40,303 nt of DNA from assembly GCA_013001695.1 (NCBI GenBank), contig JABDMC010000179.1:1-40303 (forward strand), written 5' to 3'. Made by a program: the position numbers and the translations under genes. Shown here piece after piece: positions 23,407 to 31,851 of this stretch (positions are counted from its first letter, which is position 1; each line of letters begins with the position of its first letter). The notes below the pieces were generated by a model. The model did no database searches and had not been told where the DNA came from. It saw nothing but the letters and a program-made list of their open reading frames with translations. The DNA comes from Akkermansiaceae bacterium. GTDB lineage: Bacteria > Verrucomicrobiota > Verrucomicrobiia > Verrucomicrobiales > Akkermansiaceae.

Positions 23407-23927
23407 CCCGCTCCCCCGCCCGCTTTCTGCTCGCGGCGATTCTCGCGGCCGGCCTCCTCGGCGGCTGCACCGGCTACCAGCTCGGCGGATCCAAGCCCGC
23501 GCACCTCCGCGAGGTCGACTCGGTCTACGTCGCGCCGACCCGCAACCAGACGCTCCTGACCCGCGCCTCCGCGCTGGCGACCAACAACATCGTCGACGCC
23601 CTGACCCGCGACGGCACCTACCAGGTCGCCACCCTCGATGCCGCCGACGCGCGGCTCGAAACGACCATCCTGCGGGTCGACTACCAGCAGGTGCGGGCCT
23701 CGACCCGCGACACCCTGTCATCCGAAGAACTCGAGATGACCCTCATTCTTTCCTGGAAGCTGATCGACGCCTCCAATCCCCTGGAGGTTCTCGAGTCGGG
23801 CAGCTCCAGCGGATCGACGCGCTTCTTTGCCGATCCCAACCTGCAGACCGCCCGCCAGACGGCCCTGACCGACGCCCTGAAGCGGGCCACCGATTCGCTC
23901 GTGGCCCGACTCGCGGACGGATTCTGA
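23403..23927 (+). CDS. LPS-assembly lipoprotein, LptE-like
   Basis: 174 aa from GTG 23403, overlapping the bamD-like stop by 4 nt. A lipoprotein signal (LLAAILAAGLLGGC) is followed at once by TGYQLGGSKP, the conserved start of the LptE/RlpB group. The middle SVYVAPTRNQTLLTRASALATNNIVDALTRDGTYQV and the C-terminal LTDALKRATDSLVARLAD fit the alpha/beta LptE fold, in which the protein plugs the LptD barrel that delivers LPS to the cell surface. LptD is not in the window. The coupling to a BamD-like gene supports an outer-membrane role. Sequence conservation in this family is low, so the name rests on signal, length, opening motif and context. Confidence 0.8.
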   Translation: MTRSPARFLLAAILAAGLLGGCTGYQLGGSKPAHLREVDSVYVAPTRNQTLLTRASALATNNIVDALTRDGTYQVATLDAADARLETTILRVDYQQVRASTRDTLSSEELEMTLILSWKLIDASNPLEVLESGSSSGSTRFFADPNLQTARQTALTDALKRATDSLVARLADGF

Positions 23928-24038
23928 CGCCCGCCGGACGGATGGCGCATTCCGGGCTCGCCATCGACCCGGCCCGCGCCGAAGTTCGGGGCCGATCCCC
24001 GCCTTCCCGCCGCCCGAACCCAACCACCCCACCGCACC

Positions 24039-24722
24039 ATGGCCGCGGGCCCACCGACACCCCTGGTCTCCTTTGTCCCGACGCCCATCGGCAACCTCGG
24101 CGACATCACCCTGCGCGCCGTGGAAACCCTCCGCGAGGCCGACTTCATCGCCTGCGAGGACACCCGGCACTCGCGGCGCCTGCTGAATCACTTCGAGATC
24201 AGCAAGCCCCTGCTCTCCCTGCACGACCACAACGAGGACCGGCGCATTCCCGAACTCCTCGAGAAGGCCCGCGGGGGAGCCCGCATCGCGGTGGTGTCCG
24301 ACGCCGGAAGCCCCTGCCTCTCCGACCCCGGGCACCGCTTCCTGCGCGCCTGCATCGCCCACGAAATCCCGTACACCGTCCTTCCCGGACCGTCCGCCAT
24401 CACCACCGCGGTGGTGGCCTCCGGCCTCCCGCCCCATCCGTTCACCTTCGCCGGCTTCCTCGCCGTCAAGAAAGGCAAGCGCCGCCGCGAACTCGCCGCG
24501 GCACTCGAATCCGGTCACACCCACGTCTTCTTCGAGTCTCCACACCGACTTGTTTCAACACTCGAATTATTAAGTGAGATTAATCCTCAATGCCGCGTTT
24601 GTATTACGCGTGAATTAACTAAAAAATTTGAAAACATATATGGCGGCGGTCCTGCGGAATTGTTAGAGGTCTTTACTGCTAAGCCCCCTAAAGGCGAAGT
24701 CACCCTTCTCATCCATTCCTGA
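24039..24722 (+). CDS. rsmI: 16S rRNA 2'-O-ribose C1402 methyltransferase
   Basis: 227 aa. RsmI is a SAM-dependent tetrapyrrole-methylase-fold enzyme that methylates C1402 in the decoding centre. FVPTPIGNLGDITLRAVETL, ACEDTRHSRRLLNHF, VSDAGSPCLSDPG, VLPGPSAITTAVVASGLP, FFESPHRL and ITRELTKKFENIYGG are the family blocks in order. It is shorter than E. coli RsmI (286 aa) because it stops soon after the catalytic domain, lacking the C-terminal helical extension. From about residue 166 to the end the DNA becomes AT-rich (~42% GC) with TTA, ATA, AGT and AAA codons hardly used elsewhere here, yet the protein stays a good match. This suggests a replaced 3' end. Confidence 0.94.
   Translation: MAAGPPTPLVSFVPTPIGNLGDITLRAVETLREADFIACEDTRHSRRLLNHFEISKPLLSLHDHNEDRRIPELLEKARGGARIAVVSDAGSPCLSDPGHRFLRACIAHEIPYTVLPGPSAITTAVVASGLPPHPFTFAGFLAVKKGKRRRELAAALESGHTHVFFESPHRLVSTLELLSEINPQCRVCITRELTKKFENIYGGGPAELLEVFTAKPPKGEVTLLIHS
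24536..24722 (+). other. Low-GC tract forming the 3' end of rsmI
   Basis: Counting 24541-24720 gives 76 G/C of 180 (42%), and the first 120 nt only 39%, against roughly 70% on both sides. The switch occurs inside the codons for the conserved FESPHRL motif and ends near the stop codon; the next ORF begins only mildly AT-richer than average. Confidence 0.9.
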
Positions 24723-24731
24723 TCAAACCCC

Positions 24732-25106
24732 ATGCACACTACTCCTCCCACACGGCAACCGATGAAGCGCCCCACCGCATTTCTTCTTGGAAATCTGGCC
24801 TTCGCGATCTTCATGCTTGTCGCAATTCCATTCATCCGCAGCGGCCAGAGTGACTTCGCCAGCTACGCCAAACTCGACAAGGATTACGTCCAGGCGGTGC
24901 TCGCCGACGGGCGGGTCGAGTCGCTGCAGGACGCCCTCAAGCAGACCGAAGTGGCCCGCGCCCTCGGGCACAAGGAACACGTCGCGACCCTCGGGGTTCT
25001 CCAGTTGGCCACCATCCTTCTCGCGGTCCTCTTTTTCGTGAACGCCATGATGCTCTACGGGATGAGCCGGCCCCAGCCGGTCCCGGCGCGGGTGCCGAAC
25101 CGCTGA
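24732..25106 (+). CDS. Small two-TM membrane protein, function unknown
   Basis: 124 aa from ATG 24732 (ATG 24762, giving MKRPTAFLLG, is an equally good start). TM1 spans ~15-35 (AFLLGNLAFAIFMLVAIPFI) and TM2 ~84-108 (GVLQLATILLAVLFFVNAMMLYGM). Between them is a soluble helical stretch with DYVQAVLADGRVESLQDALKQTEVARALGHKEHV. The hairpin topology with a ~45-residue loop resembles no family I can name. It starts 9 nt after rsmI. Its first ~100 nt are AT-richer than the rest, continuing weakly the anomaly at the end of rsmI. Confidence 0.72.
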   Translation: MHTTPPTRQPMKRPTAFLLGNLAFAIFMLVAIPFIRSGQSDFASYAKLDKDYVQAVLADGRVESLQDALKQTEVARALGHKEHVATLGVLQLATILLAVLFFVNAMMLYGMSRPQPVPARVPNR

Positions 25107-25154
25107 TCCCGGGCGGCGCGGGCCCCCATCGCCGGGCCCGGGCGTCCGATGGCA

Positions 25155-25183
25155 TTGCGGAGCCCTCCTGCCGTTTGTAGGCT
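25155..25183 (+). promoter_or_regulatory. Candidate leaderless promoter of the isomerase-like gene
   Basis: TTGCGG (25155-25160), 17-nt spacer, TAGGCT (25178-25183), then 6 nt to ATG 25190. No Shine-Dalgarno is visible. Confidence 0.48.
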
Positions 25184-25189
25184 ATCCGC

Positions 25190-26149
25190 ATGCTCGCACT
25201 CTCCACGTGCTGGAACAACTCCCGCCATACCGATGGCGAGGGGATGATCGATGAGATCCTCGAGCTGGGCTTCGACACCGTCGAGCTCAGCCACGGAATG
25301 ACGATCACGAAGCTCCCCGGCCTGCAGAAGGCGTTCCGCGCGGGCAAGTTCCGTTGCGCCGGGGTGCACAACTACTTCCCGTCGCCCACCGAGGTCATGA
25401 TCGACGCGCCGGATGCCTACGAGTTCAGCTCGCACCGCACCGGCGACCGGCAGCGCGCCATGGAGATGACGCTCAAGACCCTCGAGGTCGCCGCGGAATT
25501 CGGGGCGGGCTACCTCGTCCTGCACATGGGCTCGGTGCCCCTCATGCCCCACCGGAAGTGGACCGGCCGCCTGACCGGCATGCTGAAGGACGGCCAGGCC
25601 CTCTCCCCGAAGTACGCCGCCCACAAGATCAAGTGCGTCAAGAAGCGCGAGAAGACCGGGCCGGTCTATTTCAACCGCGCCATGGCCACCCTCGAATCGC
25701 TCGCCGCCAAGGCCGAGGAGTACGGCGTGAAGCTCGCGGTGGAATCACGCTCGAAGTACGAGGACGTCCCCACCGAGCGCGAGATGATCGCCCTGCAGGA
25801 ACACTTCAAGGACACGCCGTGGGTCGGCTACTGGCATGATTTCGGACACGTCCAGTTGAAGCACAACCTCGGCCTCCTGGATCACAAGCACTGGCTCTCG
25901 CAGATGGAGCCCTACGTGATCGGGGCCCATGTGCACGACGTGCACTGGCCGCACCGTGACCACCGGGTGCCGTTCACCGGGACCATCGATTACCCGCCCC
26001 TGATGCGGCACTTCCGCCCGGAGATGCCCTTTGTCTGGGAACTCTCCCCGACGCGCGAGGCGGAACAGATCCGCGAGGCCCTCCCGGTCTGGAACCAGCT
26101 CTTCCCGGAAACGCTCCAACCCGTTTCGCCGGAACTCCACCCGGCCTGA
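25190..26149 (+). CDS. Sugar phosphate isomerase/epimerase-like TIM barrel (AP endonuclease 2 fold)
   Basis: 319 aa, no signal peptide. LALSTCWNNSRHTDGEGMIDEILELGFDTVELSHG is the typical first strand-helix unit of the xylose-isomerase-like/AP_endonuc_2 superfamily. GAGYLVLHMGS, EYGVKLAVESRSKYEDVPTE (metal-ligand Glu), WVGYWHDFGHVQLKHN (Asp/His ligands), YVIGAHVHDVHWPHRDHRVPFTGTIDY (His ligands) and MPFVWELSP (Glu) follow in order. Members include inosose dehydratases, hydroxypyruvate isomerases and ketose epimerases, and the substrate cannot be read here. The insertion around LTGMLKDGQALSPKYAAHKIKCVKKREKTG is not seen in the common isomerases. It stands between a small membrane protein and a DUF72 gene. 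Confidence 0.85.
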   Translation: MLALSTCWNNSRHTDGEGMIDEILELGFDTVELSHGMTITKLPGLQKAFRAGKFRCAGVHNYFPSPTEVMIDAPDAYEFSSHRTGDRQRAMEMTLKTLEVAAEFGAGYLVLHMGSVPLMPHRKWTGRLTGMLKDGQALSPKYAAHKIKCVKKREKTGPVYFNRAMATLESLAAKAEEYGVKLAVESRSKYEDVPTEREMIALQEHFKDTPWVGYWHDFGHVQLKHNLGLLDHKHWLSQMEPYVIGAHVHDVHWPHRDHRVPFTGTIDYPPLMRHFRPEMPFVWELSPTREAEQIREALPVWNQLFPETLQPVSPELHPA

Positions 26150-26160
26150 TTGTGACCCCA

Positions 26161-26174
26161 CCGCCGCGAGGCGG
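26161..26174 (+). other. Small hairpin overlapping the DUF72 ribosome-binding region
   Basis: CCGCC-GCGA-GGCGG (26161-26174) forms a 5-bp GC stem with a tetraloop, 12 nt after the isomerase stop and 7 nt before ATG 26182. The only Shine-Dalgarno-like purines (GAGGCGG) are part of it, so the hairpin could damp translation or end the upstream transcript. Confidence 0.35.
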
Positions 26175-26181
26175 CGTCACC

Positions 26182-27126
26182 ATGGACTCTCTCGCGCTCC
26201 AGCCCCGTCTCGCGGCCCTCGCCGCGGAGGGTGTCTACCTCGGCACCTCGTCGTGGAAATACGACGGCTGGTTCGGGCAGCTCTACACGCCGGAGCGCTA
26301 CCACTACCGCGGGAAGGTCGCCAAGACGCGCTTCGAGCGATCCTGTCTCGAGGAGTATGCGGAGGTCTTTCCCACGGTGTGTCTCGATGCCTCCTACTAC
26401 CGGTTCCCCGGCGCCAAGTATCTCGACGGCCTCCACGGCCAGGTTCCGACGGGATTCCTCTTTTCCCACAAGGTCACCGACACCATCACCATCAAGCACT
26501 TCCCGCGACACAAGCGGCACGGCGAATTCGCGGGCAAGGACAACCCGCACTTCCTCGATGCCAGGCTGTTCCTGTCCTCCTTTCTCAAGCCGCTCGAACC
26601 GCACCGCGACAAGACCGGGCTGCTCATCTTCGAGTTCTCGCGCTTCTACCCGCGCGACTACGAGCATGGCCGGGAGTTCGTCGACGACCTCGACGCCTTC
26701 CTCGGCGCCCTCCCGACCGGGGATTGGGACTTCGGCGTGGAGGTCCGCAATGCGGGCTTCCTCGAGCAACCCTATTTCGAGTGCCTCGCGGCGCACGGGG
26801 TGGCGCACGTCTACAACCAGTGGCAGCGCATGCCCTCCCTCGCGGAGCAACTCGCCCTCCATCCGGCCGGCCATGGCGCCGCCCCGGTCGGGGCGCGCCT
26901 CCTCCTGAAGTGCGGGCGGGACTACGAGGAGGCCGTCGACACCTTCGCCCCCTACGACCGCGTCCAGGAGGAACAACCGGAGGTCCGCCGGGCCGCCGCC
27001 GACCTCGTCAAGGCCGTCCGCCAACCGAACCCGGGCCGGAAGACCTACGTCTACGTCAACAACCGTCTCGAAGGCAATGCCCTGTCCACCATCGCGGCCA
27101 TCCTCGATCTTCTCGGGCCGTCCTGA
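26182..27126 (+). CDS. DUF72 family protein (YecE-like)
   Basis: 314 aa from ATG 26182; the ORF track's GTG at 26152 adds 10 residues translated from the hairpin. The DUF72 opening GVYLGTSSWKYDGWFGQLYTPERY is diagnostic, followed by VFPTVCLDASYYRFPG, FLFSHKVTDTITIKHFP, LLIFEFSRFYPRDY, WDFGVEVRNAGFLEQPYFECLAAHGVAHVYNQWQRMPSL and the C-terminal KTYVYVNNRLEGNALSTI. The family is a TIM barrel of unknown biochemical function, often noted beside Fe-S or DNA-repair genes. Here it is ~50 residues longer than the ~250-aa standard, mainly through insertions near PRHKRHGEFAGKDNPHF and LALHPAGHGAAPVGA. It ends 21 bp from the convergent giant gene. Confidence 0.9.
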   Translation: MDSLALQPRLAALAAEGVYLGTSSWKYDGWFGQLYTPERYHYRGKVAKTRFERSCLEEYAEVFPTVCLDASYYRFPGAKYLDGLHGQVPTGFLFSHKVTDTITIKHFPRHKRHGEFAGKDNPHFLDARLFLSSFLKPLEPHRDKTGLLIFEFSRFYPRDYEHGREFVDDLDAFLGALPTGDWDFGVEVRNAGFLEQPYFECLAAHGVAHVYNQWQRMPSLAEQLALHPAGHGAAPVGARLLLKCGRDYEEAVDTFAPYDRVQEEQPEVRRAAADLVKAVRQPNPGRKTYVYVNNRLEGNALSTIAAILDLLGPS

Positions 27127-27131
27127 CCCCC

Positions 27132-27144
27132 CCGGCGGCGCCGG
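27132..27144. terminator. Short GC hairpin between convergent genes
   Basis: CCGGC-GGC-GCCGG sits in the 21-bp gap between the DUF72 stop and the giant - strand gene's stop. The 5-bp stem has no U-tract on either side; it is the only candidate terminator in this gap. Confidence 0.3.
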
Positions 27145-27147
27145 CCG

Positions 27148-30100
27148 CTAGGGCGCGACAAACCGCACCTTCACCCGCCCGAAACGCCCGGGGTGCGTGG
27201 CGGAGCTGAAGGGATCGTCGATGATGACCCGCTCCCAGTCCGCATCGATCGACTCCACCGTCTCGCTGCCCGTGAAATCCACCCATCCATCCGGGGCCAC
27301 GCCGGTCAGGTCGCTCGAGAACTGCACGATGCTCGTGTAGCCCTCGGCGGCGGCGCCCTTCCGGCGGAGGAAGACCACGCGGAGCCCATTCTCCCCTCCG
27401 GGACGGGTCGTGAGACTCAGCCACGGCAGGCCGCTCGGACCATCGGCCCCGACCGCCGCCGCGGGATCGTAGATCCCGCTGTCGTCGACGGTGGGATCGA
27501 GATTGAACATGAACTCGACCAGGTTCGCCCAGCGGTCGCCGTCGTCGTTCGCGAATAGCCCCGCCGCCGCTCCGCTCAGCCCGAATGTCGAGGCCCATTG
27601 CTCGTAGATTCCGTCGTGGCGGACAACGACGGCATTCGACGCGAAGTTCCCGTTGGCGTCGACGTCCGTGGCGACATCCGCGGGCAGGCTGATCGCGACG
27701 GTCGGCGAGGCCGGGTCCACCGTGAGCGTGTAGGCTGCCCCGCTCCCCGAGAATCCCGTGGCCGTTCCGCCGGTCACGACGAAGTCCGCGATGGTCAACC
27801 CCGTCACGCCCTCCGAGAATGCGACGTTCACCTGGAAGGGGCCGGTCACCGCCGTCAGCGGAGCGGTCAGGGTGGGAAGGGGCCGCTCACTGACCAGCTC
27901 CAGCCGGTCGAGGCGGGTCCCGTCGTCCCGCCCGTAAACCGCCACGGTGTGGGCGCCGGCCGAGAGGTTCAGCACCACCGGATCGGCTCCGCCGCGGTTG
28001 TTCATGAGGTCCCAGACATAGGCGGTTCCCGCCAAGGCGGTGTCCCAGAGGTAGACCGGGCCGGCCCCCTGGTTGCCGTCGATCTCCACCCAGAAGGAAT
28101 CGGAGGACGTGCCGGGCGATTGCACGCGGCCGTGGAGGGTCCAGTCCCCGCTGTGCGGAACCACGAAGGTGTACTCCGCGCGGTGGGTCGCATTGAAAGT
28201 CTGCCAGTTCCCCGGGTAGACGTCCTCCGGGAGCCAGACGAATTGCCCGTTGCTGGCGGCGCCGTCGTTCACGATCGTCATTCCGCCGAAGAAGGTGCCG
28301 TCCTCGGCCTCGAGGGCCAGGACGGTCGTCTCGTAGGTCAGGATGACGGATTCCCCGGCTCCCATGACATTGCCGGCGAGGTCGACCACCGCCCCGGCGA
28401 GGATCTCGATCGTCACGGCCCCCTCCGCGTCCGGGGTGACCGCCAGCGAATAGGAATCGGGTCCCCCGCCGAGAGCCGTGAGCGTCCCGTTGGTGACAAC
28501 AAGGTCCGCGGGCTCCAGCCCGGTGACCTCCTCTCCGAAGTCGAGGTTGATCGAGAACGGTCCGCTGACCGTGCCGCCACCCGGAAGATTCGTGAAGACC
28601 GGCACCGGCGGCCGGGTGTCCTCGAACACGACCGAAATGCTGTTGGATGCCAGGTTGCCGCCGCCTCCCGGGCCCGCGAGAACGTCCTGCGGGAGGTCGA
28701 CGTCGACGGCGGCGGCGCTCGGTCGCACCGTCGCAACGTAGTAGTAGCCGGCGCCGCGCACATCCACGACGGATCCGCCGGTGACGTTGAAATCACCCGC
28801 GTCCACATCGTCGACGTCGTAGTCGAGCACGAGGGTCACCTCGAAGTCGCCCGCCACCGTCCCGGCGGGGCCGCCGAGCATGGTGCGCGCCGGGCGACTC
28901 CCGACGAGGCTGTCGAAGGTCTGCTCCGCGGTCCCGTCGGGATAGGTCCCCGAGGCCACCGGCGCGAAGTTCGACCCGTCCGCACTGACCTCCAGCCGCC
29001 AATCGCCGACGCGCCCGTTGGGACTCGCCTGGCGCGGCAGGTATCGGATCCCGCCGACCGGCTTCACGGACCCGAGGTCGAGGGTGATCCAGTGCGGGTG
29101 CGGGGCGTCCGGGTCCGGCGTGGTCCAGACGCTGTGCCAGATGGTCCCGGGATTGCCGTCGAGGACATTCACGGCCCGGCCGTCCTCCCCGACGGTCTCC
29201 TCCCCGTCCGTGTCCGCGATCGTGATGGTATTCTGCGGGATCACCGCGCCGCTTCCATCGAGAACGTTCAGCTCCGCGATGGAACTCCACGGCTGGCCGT
29301 TGACCTCGGAGTCCGCGAGGAACCGCACGTATCGCGCCGTCGTCCCGCCCGCCAACTGGAACTGCGCATCGATCAAGCCGTCGATCCAGGCCGCCACCTC
29401 CTGCACCGCGGCCCCGTCGATCTCGTTCTTGGCGATGGGCGGCATGGCGTTCGGGTCCGGGTTGGCGTGGTTCATCCGAAAGTGGATCGCCGACATCGCC
29501 ACGTCCATCGGCTTCACGATGGCGTCGTCCGGACCGAGGTCAAAATCGCGCTCCAGCGGGGCGTTCACGATGTTCTGCAGGGCGAGCGGCGTGCTCAGCC
29601 GCGCGTCGAAGGTGCCCCCCGGCGCACCCGGCCGGTGACAGTGCGCGCAGTTCGAATCGAGATAGGACCGCACGCGGTGCTCGAGCGGCGCGCCGGCGTC
29701 GTCGAGGGCCCGCGACTCGATGAAATCCTCGAGCTGCGCCTGGCTCAGGCTGGTGTCGAACATCCCGAGGGCGTTCCAGGTGTCGAGCTGGTTGCCGGTC
29801 CGCCCGGTGGCCGGATACAGCAGGTCGCAGTTCAACTGGTGGGTGCGCACTCCCAACGCCTGTCCCGAGTAGGTGTTGTGGCACAACAGGCAGTCGCCGC
29901 GGCTCGGGAACTGCCACGTCTGTTCGCGGGTCCCCCCGCCCGCTTCCGCAATGGTGTAGGTCCCGGTTTCGCCCGCGGTGAGGAGATAGGCGTCCGACTG
30001 GTCCGGCAGCCACCGGTAGGTCACCCCGTACTTCCCGCCCGCGTTCGTGCAGACGATGAACCGCGTCTCCAGCCGGGTCGTGGCCCCCGGGTCGGTCTCG

Positions 30101-31809
30101 TCGGTGGGCAATTCGAAGTGCTTCACGATCACCGTCCCCGCCGGGAAGATCCAGTTCCCCTTCCCGCTGAAGGCCACCTGCTCCGCGGCGGAGTTGTGGC
30201 TGCCGTCGTTCGGCACCATGATCCACCGCTCCTTCAACGCGTTGTCGGAGAACAACTGGTTTCCGACCGTGTAGGGGACCATCGCGGCGGCCGGAACGAG
30301 ATTGGGCACGTCGGTGAAGGCGCCGGTCTGCGACAACCACGCGGGGGGCTCGCCCGAGACGCCCTCCGCCACGAGGCGCTGCACGATGCCGCCCGGAATG
30401 TCGGTCCCATTGAGGTCCATCAGGTAAACCTCTCCGGCCTCGTCCCGGCAGATGTTTCCGAGACCCACCTTCAATCCGGTGTGGAAACCGCTGATGATCT
30501 CCTCGACGACCGGCGGCTGGCCCGGCGTGTACTCCAGGGTCCAGAGACGGCCGCGCCCGTGGTCCCCGAAGAGGACCTTCCCGCCGAGGGCGGCGGCGTG
30601 CACCCCGCCCTGGTAGAGGAATCCGCCAATGATGCAGTTCCCCGTCCCGCGCCCGTAGTCGTGGATCGGCAGAGCCTCGATTCCCAGGAGGGTGCCCGGC
30701 TGGGCGCGCGGTCCGCCCACGATCCCTTCCCGGTAGGCCCACTGGAAGTTCGGTCCCTCCCCGGACCCCACCGGGTTGGCCGGGTCGAGCTGGAACATGC
30801 TCATCTCCTCCCGCGACCCCTGCCCGACGTCCCCGACCCACACCTGCCCGCTCACCGGGTCGTAGTGCATGGTGTGCGGGCTCCGCAGGCCGACCGCATA
30901 AAATTCCTCGAGCACGCTCGACGACCCGCTGTAGGGCGCCGCCCCCTCGACGAAGGGGTTCGAGTTCGGGATGAAGTAATTCTGCGAGAAGCTCGCCGGC
31001 CATCCCGCGGGGCGGTTCGAATCCTGCGGCTGCCGGCGGATCGGGTGGCTGGTGGCCGGGTTCATGTCGACGTCCATCCGGTAGATGCCCCCGAAGAACC
31101 CGTAATTGATCGCCTGCGAGTACCCGAACTGGTCCCCGCCCCCGCCGCCGTCACCGCTGGCGGCGTAGAGGAATCCCTCCGGACCAAAGAACAGCGGCCC
31201 GCCGTTGTGCCACAGGTTCGGATCGAACTGGCTGATCAGGATGGTCTCCGAGGCCGGATCGATCACCGAGCTCGAATCCGGCACGCCGCCCGGGCCGTCA
31301 TCCATCGTGAAGCGCGTCACCCGCCAGTAGGTTTGGTTGTCATTGTCGACTCCCTGCTGGTGGCGGTGGCTGTAGCAGACGTAAACGAAGCCGCGGTGGG
31401 CGGATCCGGCCTGCCCGAACTCCGGGTGGAAGGCGAGGCTGTAGAATCCCTGGTCCTCGGATGTCTCGGTGTGGGCCGACCAGTCGAGGATCAACTGCAT
31501 CTCCGCCATGGTGACATCGCTGCGGTTCTCGAAGCGGTAGATCCGCCCCGTCTTCTCCACCACCACGAAGTCGTTGGTCCCGGGGTAGGGCGCCAGCCAG
31601 AGCGGGTCGGTCCAGCTCAGGTTCGGAAAGGCGTTCTCCGTCGTCCATCCGGTGGCCGTTCCCGGCGCCGACGACGGAAGCACCCCGTTGAGGAATGCCC
31701 CGACCGGCACGGGTTGATCGAGGCCGGGCTGCGCTCCCGCCGGGGCGGCAACGAGGAGGGCCATCACGAGGAGGGCACCAAACGCCCTGCCGGGGGAAAA
31801 GCAGTTCAC
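27148..31809 (-). CDS. Giant secreted propeller / dihaem cytochrome c / adhesin-domain protein
   Basis: 1553 aa from GTG 31809, which yields a normal signal peptide (MNCFSPGRAFGALLVMALLVAAPAGAQ); TTG 31851 is the track's longer start. Numbering from the GTG: a glucose/sorbosone-dehydrogenase-like beta-propeller (~60-485: DPLWLAPYPGTNDFVVVEKTGRIYRF, GLRSPHTMHYDPVSGQVWVGDVGQG) is followed by a dihaem cytochrome region (~490-820) with CLLCH (640-644), CAHCH (721-725) and a possible axial Met in NAMPPIAKNE. It resembles the SO2930-type dihaem family. Next are a discoidin-like domain (~824-966), two Ig-like repeats, a CBM6/35-like beta domain (LALEAEDGTFFGG), a third Ig-like repeat (VTGPFQVNVAFSEGVTGLTIADF) and a C-terminal FANDDGDRWANLVEFMFNLDP unit seen in many PVC exoproteins. 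It probably oxidises a sugar or alcohol while bound to carbohydrate. There is no PEP-CTERM or other sorting tail. Confidence 0.88.
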   Translation of the reverse strand: MNCFSPGRAFGALLVMALLVAAPAGAQPGLDQPVPVGAFLNGVLPSSAPGTATGWTTENAFPNLSWTDPLWLAPYPGTNDFVVVEKTGRIYRFENRSDVTMAEMQLILDWSAHTETSEDQGFYSLAFHPEFGQAGSAHRGFVYVCYSHRHQQGVDNDNQTYWRVTRFTMDDGPGGVPDSSSVIDPASETILISQFDPNLWHNGGPLFFGPEGFLYAASGDGGGGGDQFGYSQAINYGFFGGIYRMDVDMNPATSHPIRRQPQDSNRPAGWPASFSQNYFIPNSNPFVEGAAPYSGSSSVLEEFYAVGLRSPHTMHYDPVSGQVWVGDVGQGSREEMSMFQLDPANPVGSGEGPNFQWAYREGIVGGPRAQPGTLLGIEALPIHDYGRGTGNCIIGGFLYQGGVHAAALGGKVLFGDHGRGRLWTLEYTPGQPPVVEEIISGFHTGLKVGLGNICRDEAGEVYLMDLNGTDIPGGIVQRLVAEGVSGEPPAWLSQTGAFTDVPNLVPAAAMVPYTVGNQLFSDNALKERWIMVPNDGSHNSAAEQVAFSGKGNWIFPAGTVIVKHFELPTDETDPGATTRLETRFIVCTNAGGKYGVTYRWLPDQSDAYLLTAGETGTYTIAEAGGGTREQTWQFPSRGDCLLCHNTYSGQALGVRTHQLNCDLLYPATGRTGNQLDTWNALGMFDTSLSQAQLEDFIESRALDDAGAPLEHRVRSYLDSNCAHCHRPGAPGGTFDARLSTPLALQNIVNAPLERDFDLGPDDAIVKPMDVAMSAIHFRMNHANPDPNAMPPIAKNEIDGAAVQEVAAWIDGLIDAQFQLAGGTTARYVRFLADSEVNGQPWSSIAELNVLDGSGAVIPQNTITIADTDGEETVGEDGRAVNVLDGNPGTIWHSVWTTPDPDAPHPHWITLDLGSVKPVGGIRYLPRQASPNGRVGDWRLEVSADGSNFAPVASGTYPDGTAEQTFDSLVGSRPARTMLGGPAGTVAGDFEVTLVLDYDVDDVDAGDFNVTGGSVVDVRGAGYYYVATVRPSAAAVDVDLPQDVLAGPGGGGNLASNSISVVFEDTRPPVPVFTNLPGGGTVSGPFSINLDFGEEVTGLEPADLVVTNGTLTALGGGPDSYSLAVTPDAEGAVTIEILAGAVVDLAGNVMGAGESVILTYETTVLALEAEDGTFFGGMTIVNDGAASNGQFVWLPEDVYPGNWQTFNATHRAEYTFVVPHSGDWTLHGRVQSPGTSSDSFWVEIDGNQGAGPVYLWDTALAGTAYVWDLMNNRGGADPVVLNLSAGAHTVAVYGRDDGTRLDRLELVSERPLPTLTAPLTAVTGPFQVNVAFSEGVTGLTIADFVVTGGTATGFSGSGAAYTLTVDPASPTVAISLPADVATDVDANGNFASNAVVVRHDGIYEQWASTFGLSGAAAGLFANDDGDRWANLVEFMFNLDPTVDDSGIYDPAAAVGADGPSGLPWLSLTTRPGGENGLRVVFLRRKGAAAEGYTSIVQFSSDLTGVAPDGWVDFTGSETVESIDADWERVIIDDPFSSATHPGRFGRVKVRFVAP

Positions 31810-31851
31810 GGGTTTCAGGGAGGAGTTGGGGAACAGGCCGGGTGTCTCCAA

